This document shows positions 1 through 8,380 of a stretch of 15,746 nucleotides of DNA, piece by piece. The stretch lies in assembly GCA_003118195.1 (NCBI GenBank), contig BEXV01001315.1, forward strand, positions 184,866 through 200,611, given 5' to 3'. Under the pieces are notes generated by a model. It saw nothing but the letters and a program-made list of their open reading frames with translations, did not search any database and was not told the DNA's origin. Source of the stretch: Hemicentrotus pulcherrimus (taxonomy: Eukaryota; Echinodermata; Echinoidea; Camarodonta; Strongylocentrotidae). The stretch's first letter is position 1. Every line of letters starts with the position of its first letter. The position numbers and the translations under genes are program-made.

Positions 1-21
1 CCCCCCCCCCCCCCCACCCCC
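1..21. repeat. Poly-C tract at window start
   Basis: Fifteen C, one A and five C open the window. It is one of several long C or G runs in an otherwise AT-rich sequence. Its true length is uncertain because the window begins inside it, and such runs are prone to sequencing error. Confidence 0.9.
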
Positions 22-1380
22 ATCCCGCCCTTCAATTGAATCACGTTAAATAGGCCTCCAAAGTCTAAACGCCAATCGAGCAAATCCCTTCAAATCCCTT
101 TCCCGTGCGGTATACAGGATGACCAGTGCGTCTGTTCAGAGCTAAAAGGGCTCAACTATTGTGTTAAAAATATGAGATAAAACCCTTCTGGCTCCAAACA
201 GACTGTAGATGATATTTGACTGGTAAGCCGAGCGTTATTGGAAAAATAAACTTGACTCGTTCAATTTCCCTTTAATATTGCATGCCCTGCTAAGCGCCGT
301 CGGAAAATGGCATCAGCCTATTTTGATGGAGCGGCGACGATTTCATTAAATTTAGCCGGTATTTCGTTTTCGCACAGTACATGAAGCAGGTGATGAACCA
401 GACTGTCGTAAAATGCATCAGCTTAAAGTTTAGAGACAATTGTTGATATCATAACGATGTCATAAATATCATAAGGCACTTGGAGTCCTATTAATAATAA
501 ATATTAAATCACAAAACAGCCCACGATTAATTTGGAAAAGATTCTGTTTGAGATAGCTCAAAGCATATTTTTGTTTCTCCATATATATTTTGTAAATATA
601 CCTCCGCCCCTTCGGAAAAAATAAATGAAACATGACAATTATAAATGACCCATTGCCGAGGTTCCAATATAGGTATTGGCAGTAAAATACTTATATACAT
701 GCACCATCGTATGTATTAAATCAACATTTTGATCAGTATTGTGGAATTATCTTTTTAATCTCTAATTTCATATCAGCTTTAGACAAACGTTTCTTCTAGA
801 TAGAAAACAAAAAAACATCGCTCACATCTATCACAATGCACACATTTCTGTTGTGTTTAAAAAGTTATTTCCCATCTTAATAGATTTCTTGATATTCTAT
901 TTTTCAACTCAAATACATCGATGAAGTTACTACGACGTGCATTTTGTATATACGCTCCCGTTAATGAATTCATGATAAGAGAAGTGTCCAGCGTATTCCT
1001 AGTGGAAAATTAAATTCTATCTTTTATTGACAAATCGCTTCTTCTCTCGACGTGTTCTTTTAAATATTCTATTCAATAAAAAAATAATGAGATTTCAATT
1101 TCATCGAACCAATTTTATTTATGTATGTGCTCTTGGCGGAAATTATTCATGGAAAATTATTTATTGTCCGGAACAACACATAGACGAAATATTCATTAAA
1201 GACTGGATATAACCTTGCTAGATGAATCAAAATAAAAATGATGAATCACACTTCTTCTATCAATTCTTCTTCTACAATGAGTTCACACTTTCGCCTCAGC
1301 GTCATCTTGTAAAATTGGATAGAGCACACACAAAAACGGATCACATATTGTTCATGTGTGAAGTTTGTACCTGACGTGCA
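22..1380. other. AT-rich sequence, no gene seen
   Basis: I see no supportable gene here. The open frames are short, AT-driven and unrecognisable; the longest plus-strand one, 1027-1212, is 61 codons of low-complexity composition. A 9-bp direct repeat, ATATCATAA, occurs at 446-454 and 466-474 but is too short to mean much. No transposon ends or RNA gene were found. Confidence 0.6.
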
Positions 1381-1405
1381 CTCTCTCTCTCTCTCTCTCT
1401 GAGAG
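1381..1405. repeat. (CT)10 microsatellite with GAGAG tail
   Basis: Ten perfect CT dinucleotides at 1381-1400 are followed directly by GAGAG, so the tract can fold back on its own last bases. It is a simple sequence repeat and likely to vary in length between individuals. Confidence 0.95.
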
Positions 1406-1545
1406 GTCTATAATATGGTCTGTAATTTATCGAATTCATGGCACCCTAGTAATCCAAAAATACAAAAACGAAGTTTTCGTTTGCTAAATATTAACTTGTC
1501 AACGATACTTATACATGTATTATGAACGATGAGTGATATTATGTA

Positions 1546-1564
1546 TTTTTTTTTGTGTGTGTGT
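1546..1564. repeat. Poly-T then (GT)n simple repeat
   Basis: A run of nine T passes into about five GT dinucleotides. It is a short compound microsatellite. The minus-strand open frame covering it (1408-1668) takes its lysine/histidine-rich stretch from this repeat and is not a gene. Confidence 0.8.
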
Positions 1565-1862
1565 CTAGTATTTAACAAATCCGTCTGTAGTTTGTATGTA
1601 ACAAATCTGTCTTTATGAAAAATCTGCGACGAAAAGAAGAGAAGGAGTGTGATCCGACATTTGGACAATTATTCCAGGATTTATTGCAGGAAATATATAG
1701 GTTCCAATTATGTTTTAGGTTAGGGGTATGGTCAGGTATAATATAGGACCCCGGGTTACAATTAATATTCGGTTAGTGTGAGGGAATTGAAGCGGGGCAA
1801 TATTGTTGCAGGAGCAAGTTTAGTAAAACCGTAAGGGGGTTGTACAAAAATAATGGAACCTT

Positions 1863-1956
1863 TTAGATCACACTAGGGGCATCAAAATCAAGGCGTGATT
1901 CCGAGCTACCACAGGGTCTGAGGAATCAGACTAGAGATGAAAAGGGTGTGATTTAA
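1863..1956. repeat. Nested inverted repeat upstream of minisatellite
   Basis: An 11-nt arm, TTAGATCACAC (1863-1873), pairs with GTGTGATTTAA (1946-1956), with 10 of 11 positions complementary. Inside lies a perfect 6-bp hairpin, GTCTGA/TCAGAC (1916-1921 and 1926-1931), with loop GGAA. A weaker AATCA/TGATT pair sits near 1886-1900. This could be a decayed foldback element or chance structure. No target-site duplication is visible. Confidence 0.4.
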
Positions 1957-2024
1957 AGCAAGGAGTAATGTTCTGACACCTCAAGCCACAAAGAATTATC
2001 TCTCACCTCCGCGACAGCTTTCCA

Positions 2025-2473
2025 CGGTTATCCTCCAAGAAATATATCAGAGCAAGGAGGTAGGATGCGATCCACTCAGAAATATGCTGGGGCGGTTATC
2101 CTCCAAGAAATATATCAGAGCAAGGAGGTAGGATGCGATCCACTCAGAGATATGCTGGGGCGGTTATCCTCCAAGAAATATATCAGAGCAAGGAGGTAGG
2201 ATGCGATCCACTCAGAGATATGCTGGGGCGGTTATCCTCCAAGAAATATATCAGAGCAAGGAGGTAGGATGCGATCCACTCAGAGATATGCTGGGGCGGT
2301 TATCCTTTAAGAAATATATCAGAGCAAGGAGGTAGGATGCGATCCACTCAGAAATATGCTGGGGCGATTATCCTCCAAGAAATATATCAGAGCAAGGAGG
2401 TAGGATGCGACCCACTCAGAGATATGCTGGGGCAAGGAGGGGGAATGTGTTATTCTCGAAGAGATATGCTGGG
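2025..2473. repeat. 68-bp minisatellite, six full copies plus a partial
   Basis: Full copies start at 2025, 2093, 2161, 2229, 2297 and 2365, each exactly 68 bp. A degenerate partial copy follows at 2433-2473. Copies 2, 3 and 4 are identical. Copy 1 has one G-to-A change near its end, shared with copy 5. Copy 5 also has a CC-to-TT change, and copy 6 carries two further substitutions. Each unit holds CCTCC and GGAGG about 19 nt apart, which could pair as a short stem. The period is not a multiple of three and one frame contains a stop codon, so the array is not an open coding repeat. High copy identity with edge decay suggests recent expansion or homogenisation. Confidence 0.97.
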
Positions 2474-3054
2474 CAAGGCTATCAGTTTTGTGAGGTATGT
2501 GCTAATGTACAATAGAATGTGGATAGCAATGCAAAGAGACAGTATACATACGGGGTGATTTGGATTTTGGAGTAAGCTTCCAAAGAGTGCTAAGTGACAA
2601 AATGGATATTTGTAGATAAATAAATAAGGAGTGAGGAGTGAGGAATAGGGGGAAATATATAAAAACCGTAGATCAAAACTGTATAACACCAAGACTGAAC
2701 GATCCAATGTCACTTACACTATCCGTTACCAAAAATATAGGCACGTGACATGAAAACCACGAAAGCTCCAGATTAATGTAGTAACTGTGCCGGCGTCATC
2801 TTTAATCAAGACAAAATTGCTTTCTTGAGATTGAACGATTATCAAAGCATACTAACAAAGGCCTCGAGAGATATATTCCTAATTCTTGAAAAGGCATCCT
2901 CCATGCAAAGTGCGAATGATGTTTTCGCATGCACGGAGCATGTTTTAGAAACACCTGATACCATTTAAACCATAATTAAACACACTTCTTCGTTGAACAA
3001 TCTCCCAATCACTCAGTTTTAGAAGTTACTTTGCCATGTTATGTTCCTCCATTA
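2474..3054. other. Unique AT-rich sequence, no gene seen
   Basis: No gene is supportable. The stretch has a small GTGAGGA duplication near 2630-2645. It also has an imperfect hairpin at 2902-2942: CATGC/GCATG outside and a perfect TGCGAA/TTCGCA stem inside, with loop 2917-2923. The short open frames on both strands are spill-over from the minisatellite. Confidence 0.5.
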
Positions 3055-3056
3055 AC

Positions 3057-3434
3057 CAGTGGCGTAGCTCTAGGAGGCAAGGACGGGCACTTGCCCTTTC
3101 CCCCACCATCGAATGGCAAAATAAGAGGAAATGAGAGAGGGGGAAAGGGAGAGGGAATAGGAAACTTTCAAACATGTGCGATCCCTATTGAAATTTGCGA
3201 ACATGATAAGATAATCCGTACAATCACGACGATGTGGTATTGGAATTGCATTTCATGAAAGTTTTTGCGATTGTGGTAGACGTAAAATGAACATTGTAGT
3301 GCCCCCTCCCACGATCTACCCCACTTGGTGGCCTAAAGCATTCGCATTTCATTCACCTCGTAAGACCCCTCCCCCCCCCAACCACACCTGAAAACAGTGT
3401 CCCCCTCGGAGGCTGGATGCACCCTACGTCACTA
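3057..3434. mobile_element. Short hAT-like non-autonomous DNA element, degraded
   Basis: The left end begins CAGTGGCGTAGCT, a sequence I associate with terminal inverted repeats of hAT-type transposons in many invertebrates. The right end, read on the minus strand from 3434, is TAGTGACGTAG; it matches the left end at 9 of 11 positions. The roughly 378-bp interior has no transposase frame and includes C-rich tracts near the right end. The 8-bp flanks (CCATTAAC left, CTCCTACC right) agree at only about 4 of 8 positions, so a target-site duplication is not proven. A second copy of the left end lies at 11756. Superfamily assignment is inference from the terminal sequence. Confidence 0.42.
3371..3379. 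repeat. Poly-C run inside the hAT-like element
   Basis: About nine C follow a CCCCT block. The run lies near the right end of the 3057-3434 element and mirrors the C-run found downstream of the second CAGTGGCGTAGC end at 11756, so it may belong to the repeat family. Confidence 0.8.
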
Positions 3435-3460
3435 CTCCTACCAAATCCCATCGCATACAA

Positions 3461-3668
3461 TCAGGAGGAACATGCTTTTCTTCGCGGCAGCACGCGAGTT
3501 TTGCAGAAAAGGTCGTTCGCTCGCGAGGGATCTTTTGTCGCCTCAGCAAGCCTGCTTAATTCGCTCATCTCTATCGGTTTACCGTGTTCGTTGTAAGTCG
3601 GGTTGCTGGTACTTTCAACTATGTATCCTTTCCCTTCCGAGTAAGGAACACACATTAAAACATAACTT
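3461..3668 (-). CDS. Candidate 3'-terminal coding exon, unknown protein
   Basis: This is the most protein-like frame in the window. On the minus strand, a pyrimidine run ending in TTAG (forward 3669-3680) resembles a splice acceptor. Read from 3668 in phase, the frame stays open for about 68 codons to a TGA at 3461-3463. The predicted peptide is balanced and charged. It contains an NPTY motif, 18-21 residues after the first in-frame Met at 3655, and a basic RRK near the C-terminus. NPxY motifs bind PTB domains and occur in cytoplasmic tails of membrane receptors, so a receptor tail is one speculative reading. Third codon positions look GC-richer than the flanks and CpG is frequent. I recognise no family. 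No upstream exon was found and no polyadenylation signal was seen nearby. The frame could equally be chance or part of a repeat. Confidence 0.25.
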
Positions 3669-3680
3669 CTAAGAAAAAAG

Positions 3681-4525
3681 ACATGTAAATATTATAAACA
3701 CAGAATGTTTGCGTCATAATATAGCCCTACTTTTAGTGAAAGATATTCCTGATTCTTCATAATTTTATACCAGTTTCATTTTCAGCAATAGAAAAAAGCA
3801 TATGAATACTAATTATGTTATCTATTCAGAATATTTGACTTTGGATAAGCCTACACCACGGGTATCATGGTGACTTCATTACATTTAATCTTCAGAAATA
3901 GAAATAAAACCTATGAATAAACAAACAAACAAACGAACTTACGAACATATTATAAATACATTGCCTAGTTAGCCTCGATACTTGCCTACTACTCAGGTTG
4001 TCCATGAAACCTCTTATCTTATCTTATAGCTTATATAGTTTGACTTCTTCACAAATGCAAGCTCCACTCAGATTTTAATGGCAGCAACAGAAAAGAAAAC
4101 ATCACCGACGCCACAAATATCACAATTCAAAATCACGTACCTGCTTGAATACTTAAATTCCAAAATAAAGTTACGATCTACGGTAGATAATGCAACTACG
4201 AGATGGTGTCATATACACAGACATAAAATCCTTTCCCTTGCTTGTCCGGTAGCGTATCCTAATGCTCTGCCTCTGATAGCAGGGAGTATTAGGGTGACAG
4301 CATTACACACTCATCTAAACATAGACTCAAAACCCAGTCGCTCTATTAGTGGTCGCGTTACAATCCGTTTGCATTCGAGGCGAGTGATGTCATTTGATAT
4401 TATTTTAAAGGGAAGTATCAACCATTTCGACTCAAGTTCCTTGGATATGAAGTGGCGGTGACTCAGAGGCGAATGGATGAGTCTCCTGCAAGGATAATGG
4501 GGCATGTCCAAACACTATGACAAGT
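3681..4525. other. AT-rich sequence with simple and faint longer repeats
   Basis: It holds an (ACAA)n tract near 3919-3934 and a (CTTAT)n tract near 4012-4027. Two similar segments about 110-115 bp apart (near 3776-3808 and 3886-3925) share the pattern TTCAGMAATAGAAA followed by TATGAATA. The plus-strand frame at 4078-4461 (127 codons) is the longest in the window, but it has no recognisable domain, no splice context I trust and no codon bias, so I do not call it a gene. Confidence 0.5.
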
Positions 4526-4535
4526 GGGGGGGGGG
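4526..4535. repeat. Poly-G run (10 G)
   Basis: Ten consecutive G are followed by CCC. It is another homopolymer in AT-rich sequence, with no neighbouring transposon end that I can identify. Confidence 0.9.
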
Positions 4536-4702
4536 CCCATTTTTAGATGTCTTTTTAGTCAAGACATTATGTGACAAGCAGGAATAAAAACAAAAATATC
4601 ACATAATTCCCAAAATAATAACATTTTGGGGAGGGGTATGTGCCACTGTAACGCCCCAATATCCGCCACCTAAAATGTATCATTCTTTTAAACCCTGGAC
4701 CT

Positions 4703-4728
4703 AAAAATAAAAAATAAAAAATAAAAAA
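4703..4728. repeat. (AAAAAAT)n A-rich microsatellite
   Basis: Runs of five to six A are broken by single T residues over 26 nt. This could be a decayed poly-A tail of a retroposed element, but no element body is recognisable on its 5' side. Confidence 0.85.
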
Positions 4729-5977
4729 GGTCATTCTTATTAAAACTGTAAAAGGTAGGTGATAACATTCACATGGTGCACCCGCAAGCCTACTGTATAC
4801 TTTCAGATAATTACCATCATTATATTTCATGAGTTGTTATTCATTATAAATAGGTTCTACTTTAGTACGAACGTAAGTGTTACCGGGAAGGGAACACCGT
4901 CGGAAATACTGCCACTTATAATGTACTATGTACCATCACACAGTCAAGCAACAATTTATGTATAATAGAGCAGCCGATCAATTATTGCCGAGACCGAAAA
5001 AACACCTGCGAACAAGCCTATAAGATTGCGTGAGTCATGGGATAGGGGGTAAGGGTTTTTCCAACAACCTCTGGGTATGAAACGCATCTTCGTGCTTCAA
5101 TTACTTACTCTTAGCGAAGGGCTCCCATCCAGCTAAAAGCAGGCATTTATTAACTCCCAACTATCTAAATAAGAAAAGTAAGCAGTTGCTTCAATTTTCT
5201 AGGGAGCCGCGGAGTGCTGGTGAAGCGGTGTTGTGATTTAGAGGAGGGCTCGAAACGGGGGGTAATGAACAGTCAGGGCAGCTTTCAAGCATTTGCGCAA
5301 AAAATGACGTTTCCCAACGGGGTGGTTGCTTTAGCAATAATGACGCCATAGCTGAATGCATGAACCCATGAATTCCAGTGCCATGAAAACGCTCTCTGGG
5401 TTTAAATTCTAACTCGATAGCAAAGCCTTTCGAGAAACCGACCTCAGGCAATTCCAACAATCCAAAAAGTAGACGCCTTCATCCATGGCGCCATTAGTAG
5501 ATAGACTTCTCAATCATCTTCTGAATTGGACAAACATTACAATAAGGTGTAAAATCATCCGAACATGATTTATAAATACAATAAGATAGTGAATTGTCCT
5601 TGATTTTTGTTGTGTTTTTTTTTTGCAATCATAATTATTTACAATTACATCGTAAAAATAAACGAGCTAACTGCACACTTTCAATTCATACATCATTAGG
5701 CAAACGAAATGACAATATTACCTTATCGGTGACATTTTCATGATCGCCATGAAAATAACGGGTAACATTAAACCAGTAAATAAAAAAAGAGTACGCACAA
5801 TATAATGGAATATGATTTTACAATAGCTTTGTGTTAACAAATGACGCCTGTCAAATCTGAAATATGGTTATCCTTTTACTACTACCAGCATAAATAACAC
5901 AATCTAAAATTACCAGGCCCTGCAAACTAGTGGAGGTATATGAGCGTCAAGAACATCCCCCTACGAATTAAAAATAA
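4729..5977. other. No supportable gene; one GC-richer block and a hairpin
   Basis: The block at about 5191-5478 is GC-richer and carries an open frame on the minus strand of about 96 codons between stops. It starts only at a TTG and has no recognisable domain. A perfect 9-bp hairpin lies at 5734-5756 (ATTTTCATG, loop ATCGC, CATGAAAAT), flanked by TTACC and GGTAA that could extend it. A T-run lies near 5616-5625. Nothing else stands out. Confidence 0.5.
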
Positions 5978-6677
5978 TGACACACTGACTGCATCAAAAA
6001 TGGTAATGTAAATTTTGGTCTAAGATACAACAGACAGATACATGTATCTCATAAAAGACAATGTGCTAAAACTTGACCTTAGTTGCAGCGGAATGAGTGC
6101 ATCATAATTAATAAATATTCATTTTACACAGAAAAAACGCTGTTTAATAATGCAAACAGTTGTTTACAATATAAACTGAACAACCCGTTGTACAGTTCAT
6201 ATTGTAAACCATTTGTTTAAATAAAACAAACATTTAAACAGGGTTTTAAATGTGTTATAGCTAAAGACCAAAAAAAAAAAACCCCAAAACGGATAGAGTT
6301 TTATCAACGCACTCAAAACGCATTCTGTGTTTGGCCCCCGTTACAGTGCAATAAGCTCATCATTTATAATTGATAAACATTCACTTCAGCCAAAGATAAA
6401 AGCTGATAGATTCCTTACAAAATACAACACGCGAAAACAGTCAACATTCCTTGTTTCTCACAGTGCATTGCAGCGAGTGCATCGAGATTAACAAACTTCA
6501 CAATAAGTAAATAAAATGTCCATTTTAGCCAAAGATAATTACAGACAGAGTTAGACAACACGCTGAAATTAAACCTTTTATAGCGTCCGTGGCAGTGCAA
6601 AGAGTTCATGATAATTAATAAATCCTCGCTTATCCACGGACAAGGTCATACCAGCTGATGGCTCGCTGACCGGGTTA
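5978..6677. repeat. Degenerate ~125-bp tandem array, about six units
   Basis: Unit starts recognisable by an ACAACACGCT-like motif fall at about 6058 (ACAATGTGCT), 6180, 6304, 6424 and 6555, about 120-131 bp apart. A shorter unit precedes them from about 5978. Within units the order is conserved: CAGTGCA-like motif (6086, 6344, 6461, 6593), TTCAT/GCATC then ATTAATAAA-like, then AGCCAAAGATAA-like (6391 and 6528; weaker at 6019 and 6259), then GACAGA or GCTGATAG. Divergence is high, which implies age. The second unit is altered by palindromes. It may be an old satellite remnant. No coding frame crosses it. Confidence 0.6.
6140..6252. repeat. Cluster of four palindromes
   Basis: The core is an inverted repeat with 24-nt arms at 6161-6184 and 6187-6210, 21 of 24 positions complementary, separated by only CC. 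On its left is a 6-bp hairpin CTGTTT/AAACAG (6140-6145, 6154-6159). On its right is a perfect 9-bp hairpin TGTTTAAAT/ATTTAAACA (6214-6222, 6232-6240). That overlaps a competing 8-bp stem CATTTAAA/TTTAAATG (6231-6238, 6245-6252). The cluster lies inside the 125-bp degenerate array. Confidence 0.75.
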
Positions 6678-6924
6678 AATTATTAATGGACCTCATTACC
6701 GCCGGCGAATTATAATCGTGAATATAGCTTTGCTTATGATGAGCACAGCATTGTATTAACCCCCGTGCGTTTGTTCACGTATGTCTTTATTTATGTATTT
6801 ACTTATTCATTTGAATTGAATTTATTTCCACCAAAAAAAAAAAATGAAATAAAAGTGTTCAAAATTATATAATCAAATGATGTGGAGAGAAAACGAAAGT
6901 ATAAATACTAAATAATTCCCCTTT
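6678..6924. other. Non-coding, homeodomain-like ATTA motifs, A-run
   Basis: At 6678-6730 several ATTA/TAAT cores lie close together near GCCGGCG. An AGGTCA-type half-site lies just upstream, within the last array unit near 6643. A regulatory element is possible but these motifs are short and common. An A-run of 12 lies near 6832-6843. No gene is seen. Confidence 0.3.
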
Positions 6925-7014
6925 TTCAATTCATTCATTTATCATTTATTACATTTTTTTTTCCTTCAATTTATTCATTTTATTTATTCATTCATTCATA
7001 ATAAACTCACTCAT
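6925..7014. repeat. ATTC/ATTT-rich low-complexity tract
   Basis: Imperfect repeats of TTCATTCATT and TTTATTCATT, interrupted by a poly-T run near 6953-6962. This is simple-sequence DNA with no coding potential. Confidence 0.85.
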
Positions 7015-7848
7015 TGTTTCTAACGTTCTATTTTTATATTTATCAACGCGTTCATTAGTTTATTGTTTAATCAACAGTATTTCTTTATTCTAAAAAAGGG
7101 GAGAATAGCTGTCTTAACCACAATGGTTTACAAAATACCTTCACGATTATGACTAGATGCATTTCATAATAGAATAAGATTCAAATCTCAGAAGCAAAAA
7201 TGCATGAAACTACGACATAATTATTGTGATCAAATGATAATAACGAGCTGAATGAAAATATGATTTGATTTTCCGTTTTCTAGAATTTCGTTGCTCAAGA
7301 ATTTGAAACAGTAGCAATCATCTTTATGTGGTATCACAATGGGGCAAAAATGTGGGTCACTGAATAATAATTTTAACGATTAATAATACAAGGACCGTAA
7401 AATAAGATTAAACAGCTCCGAGCTTTAAACATAATATAGGATGCTTAAGAAAGAAGAGATACCCTAAATACACACACATTTAATACAAGATGATCCGTAT
7501 ACTACATTACATCGCCTATGGCATTATACACACAAGGCGCCAACGAACAAAGCTCCGAACAGGCTATCTAAGGGCGATATGAACGCATTGTGACGTAATC
7601 AATTTCCCTGGCCCGCAGGAAAGGCTAAAGACCCGATCATAATGAGAAGAAATTATTAATCTCTCGTGCACAAAGCATACATATAATTGACCTAAGAACG
7701 ATCGCTTTTCCAGTAAATGGGGTTGGATTATAATTGCAAGGAAAATTGGTCATAGTTAAATGCCATTGTGCGTACAATAGCTACATAATACATTGTTCAA
7801 AAGTACTATAATGCTCTCATAACGACCGCATTAAGAGTATTTCAAACG
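7015..7848. other. AT-rich sequence, no gene seen
   Basis: No open frame of interest and no recognisable repeat. A TGACGTAA at 7591-7598 matches a CREB/ATF-type core, but a single site in this much sequence is expected by chance. Confidence 0.5.
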
Positions 7849-7977
7849 GGTAATATTGATTGTTAATATTCATTAATACTAATGAATAACTTATAGCAAT
7901 ATAATTACCTGGATGTATTAACTCTGGCTTGTATAACAGGAATTTTGCATGAATTTACAAAATTGAAGTTAATACAT
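7849..7977. repeat. Two adjacent AT-rich inverted repeats
   Basis: The first (7849-7909) pairs GGTAATATTG with CAATATAATTACC around an inner TTCATTA/TAATGAA stem, with bulges. The second has a perfect 11-bp outer stem, ATGTATTAACT (7913-7923) with AGTTAATACAT (7967-7977). It encloses an inner 7-bp stem AATTTTG/CAAAATT (7941-7947, 7958-7964). The two abut within 4 nt. They may be a decayed foldback or MITE-like element; no target-site duplication was recognised. Confidence 0.5.
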
Positions 7978-8341
7978 GGCAATTATGAGCAAAACCTAAA
8001 TGAGATATGATATTCTCAAGTGTCTTTCTTCCGAATATTGCTGAAAGAATATAATTTGGGTTTTCTGCGTACAGTACAACAGTAAAGCCAAATTATGTAT
8101 CATTTTATCAATATTTATTTTGTCTTCAAACACATTTTTGGGTGGGAAGTCTTTGCAGAAGTATGACATCCTCTTTCACATTATGATACAATTTAAAGGT
8201 ATAGACCACTTTTGGAAATGCCCCCTCTCATAAAATGAAATGGAAGCTCTTATTACCAACATATGAAAGAATATTATGTTTTGACTAATACGTGATGATA
8301 CAAATTTTTCCAGGAAACCGCCTACTAATTGATATATTTGG

Positions 8342-8380
8342 TAAATTATTATATCCAGTCCGGATAGATATAATAATTTA
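8342..8380. repeat. Perfect 14-bp hairpin
   Basis: TAAATTATTATATC (8342-8355) is exactly complementary to GATATAATAATTTA (8367-8380), with an 11-nt loop. An alternative inner TATCC/GGATA pairing is possible. The flanks do not extend the symmetry convincingly, so this is either the core of a small palindromic element or an isolated cruciform-prone site. A microRNA precursor is unlikely given the pure A/T stem. Confidence 0.75.

Noticed and set aside
1700..1740. TTAGG-like bases suggesting telomeric repeats
   Set aside because: Only one or two imperfect units; not a telomeric tract.
2025..2473. Minisatellite considered as a CRISPR array
   Set aside because: There are no unique spacers between repeats; the units are directly contiguous and the DNA looks eukaryotic.
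2337..2558. 73-codon frame starting in the minisatellite
   Set aside because: The 68-bp period shifts the frame at each copy and stops occur in one phase; it is a by-product of the repeat.
4078..4461. Longest open frame, 127 codons, plus strand
   Set aside because: No recognisable domain, no periodic codon signal, no splice or promoter context. This length is expected by chance in about 16 kb.
5191..5478. GC-richer minus-strand frame of about 96 codons
   Set aside because: Starts only at TTG, no convincing splice acceptor, no known domain. It may be part of a repeat; kept only as a note.
7591..7598. TGACGTAA CRE-like site
   Set aside because: A single 8-mer in nearly 16 kb has no statistical weight.
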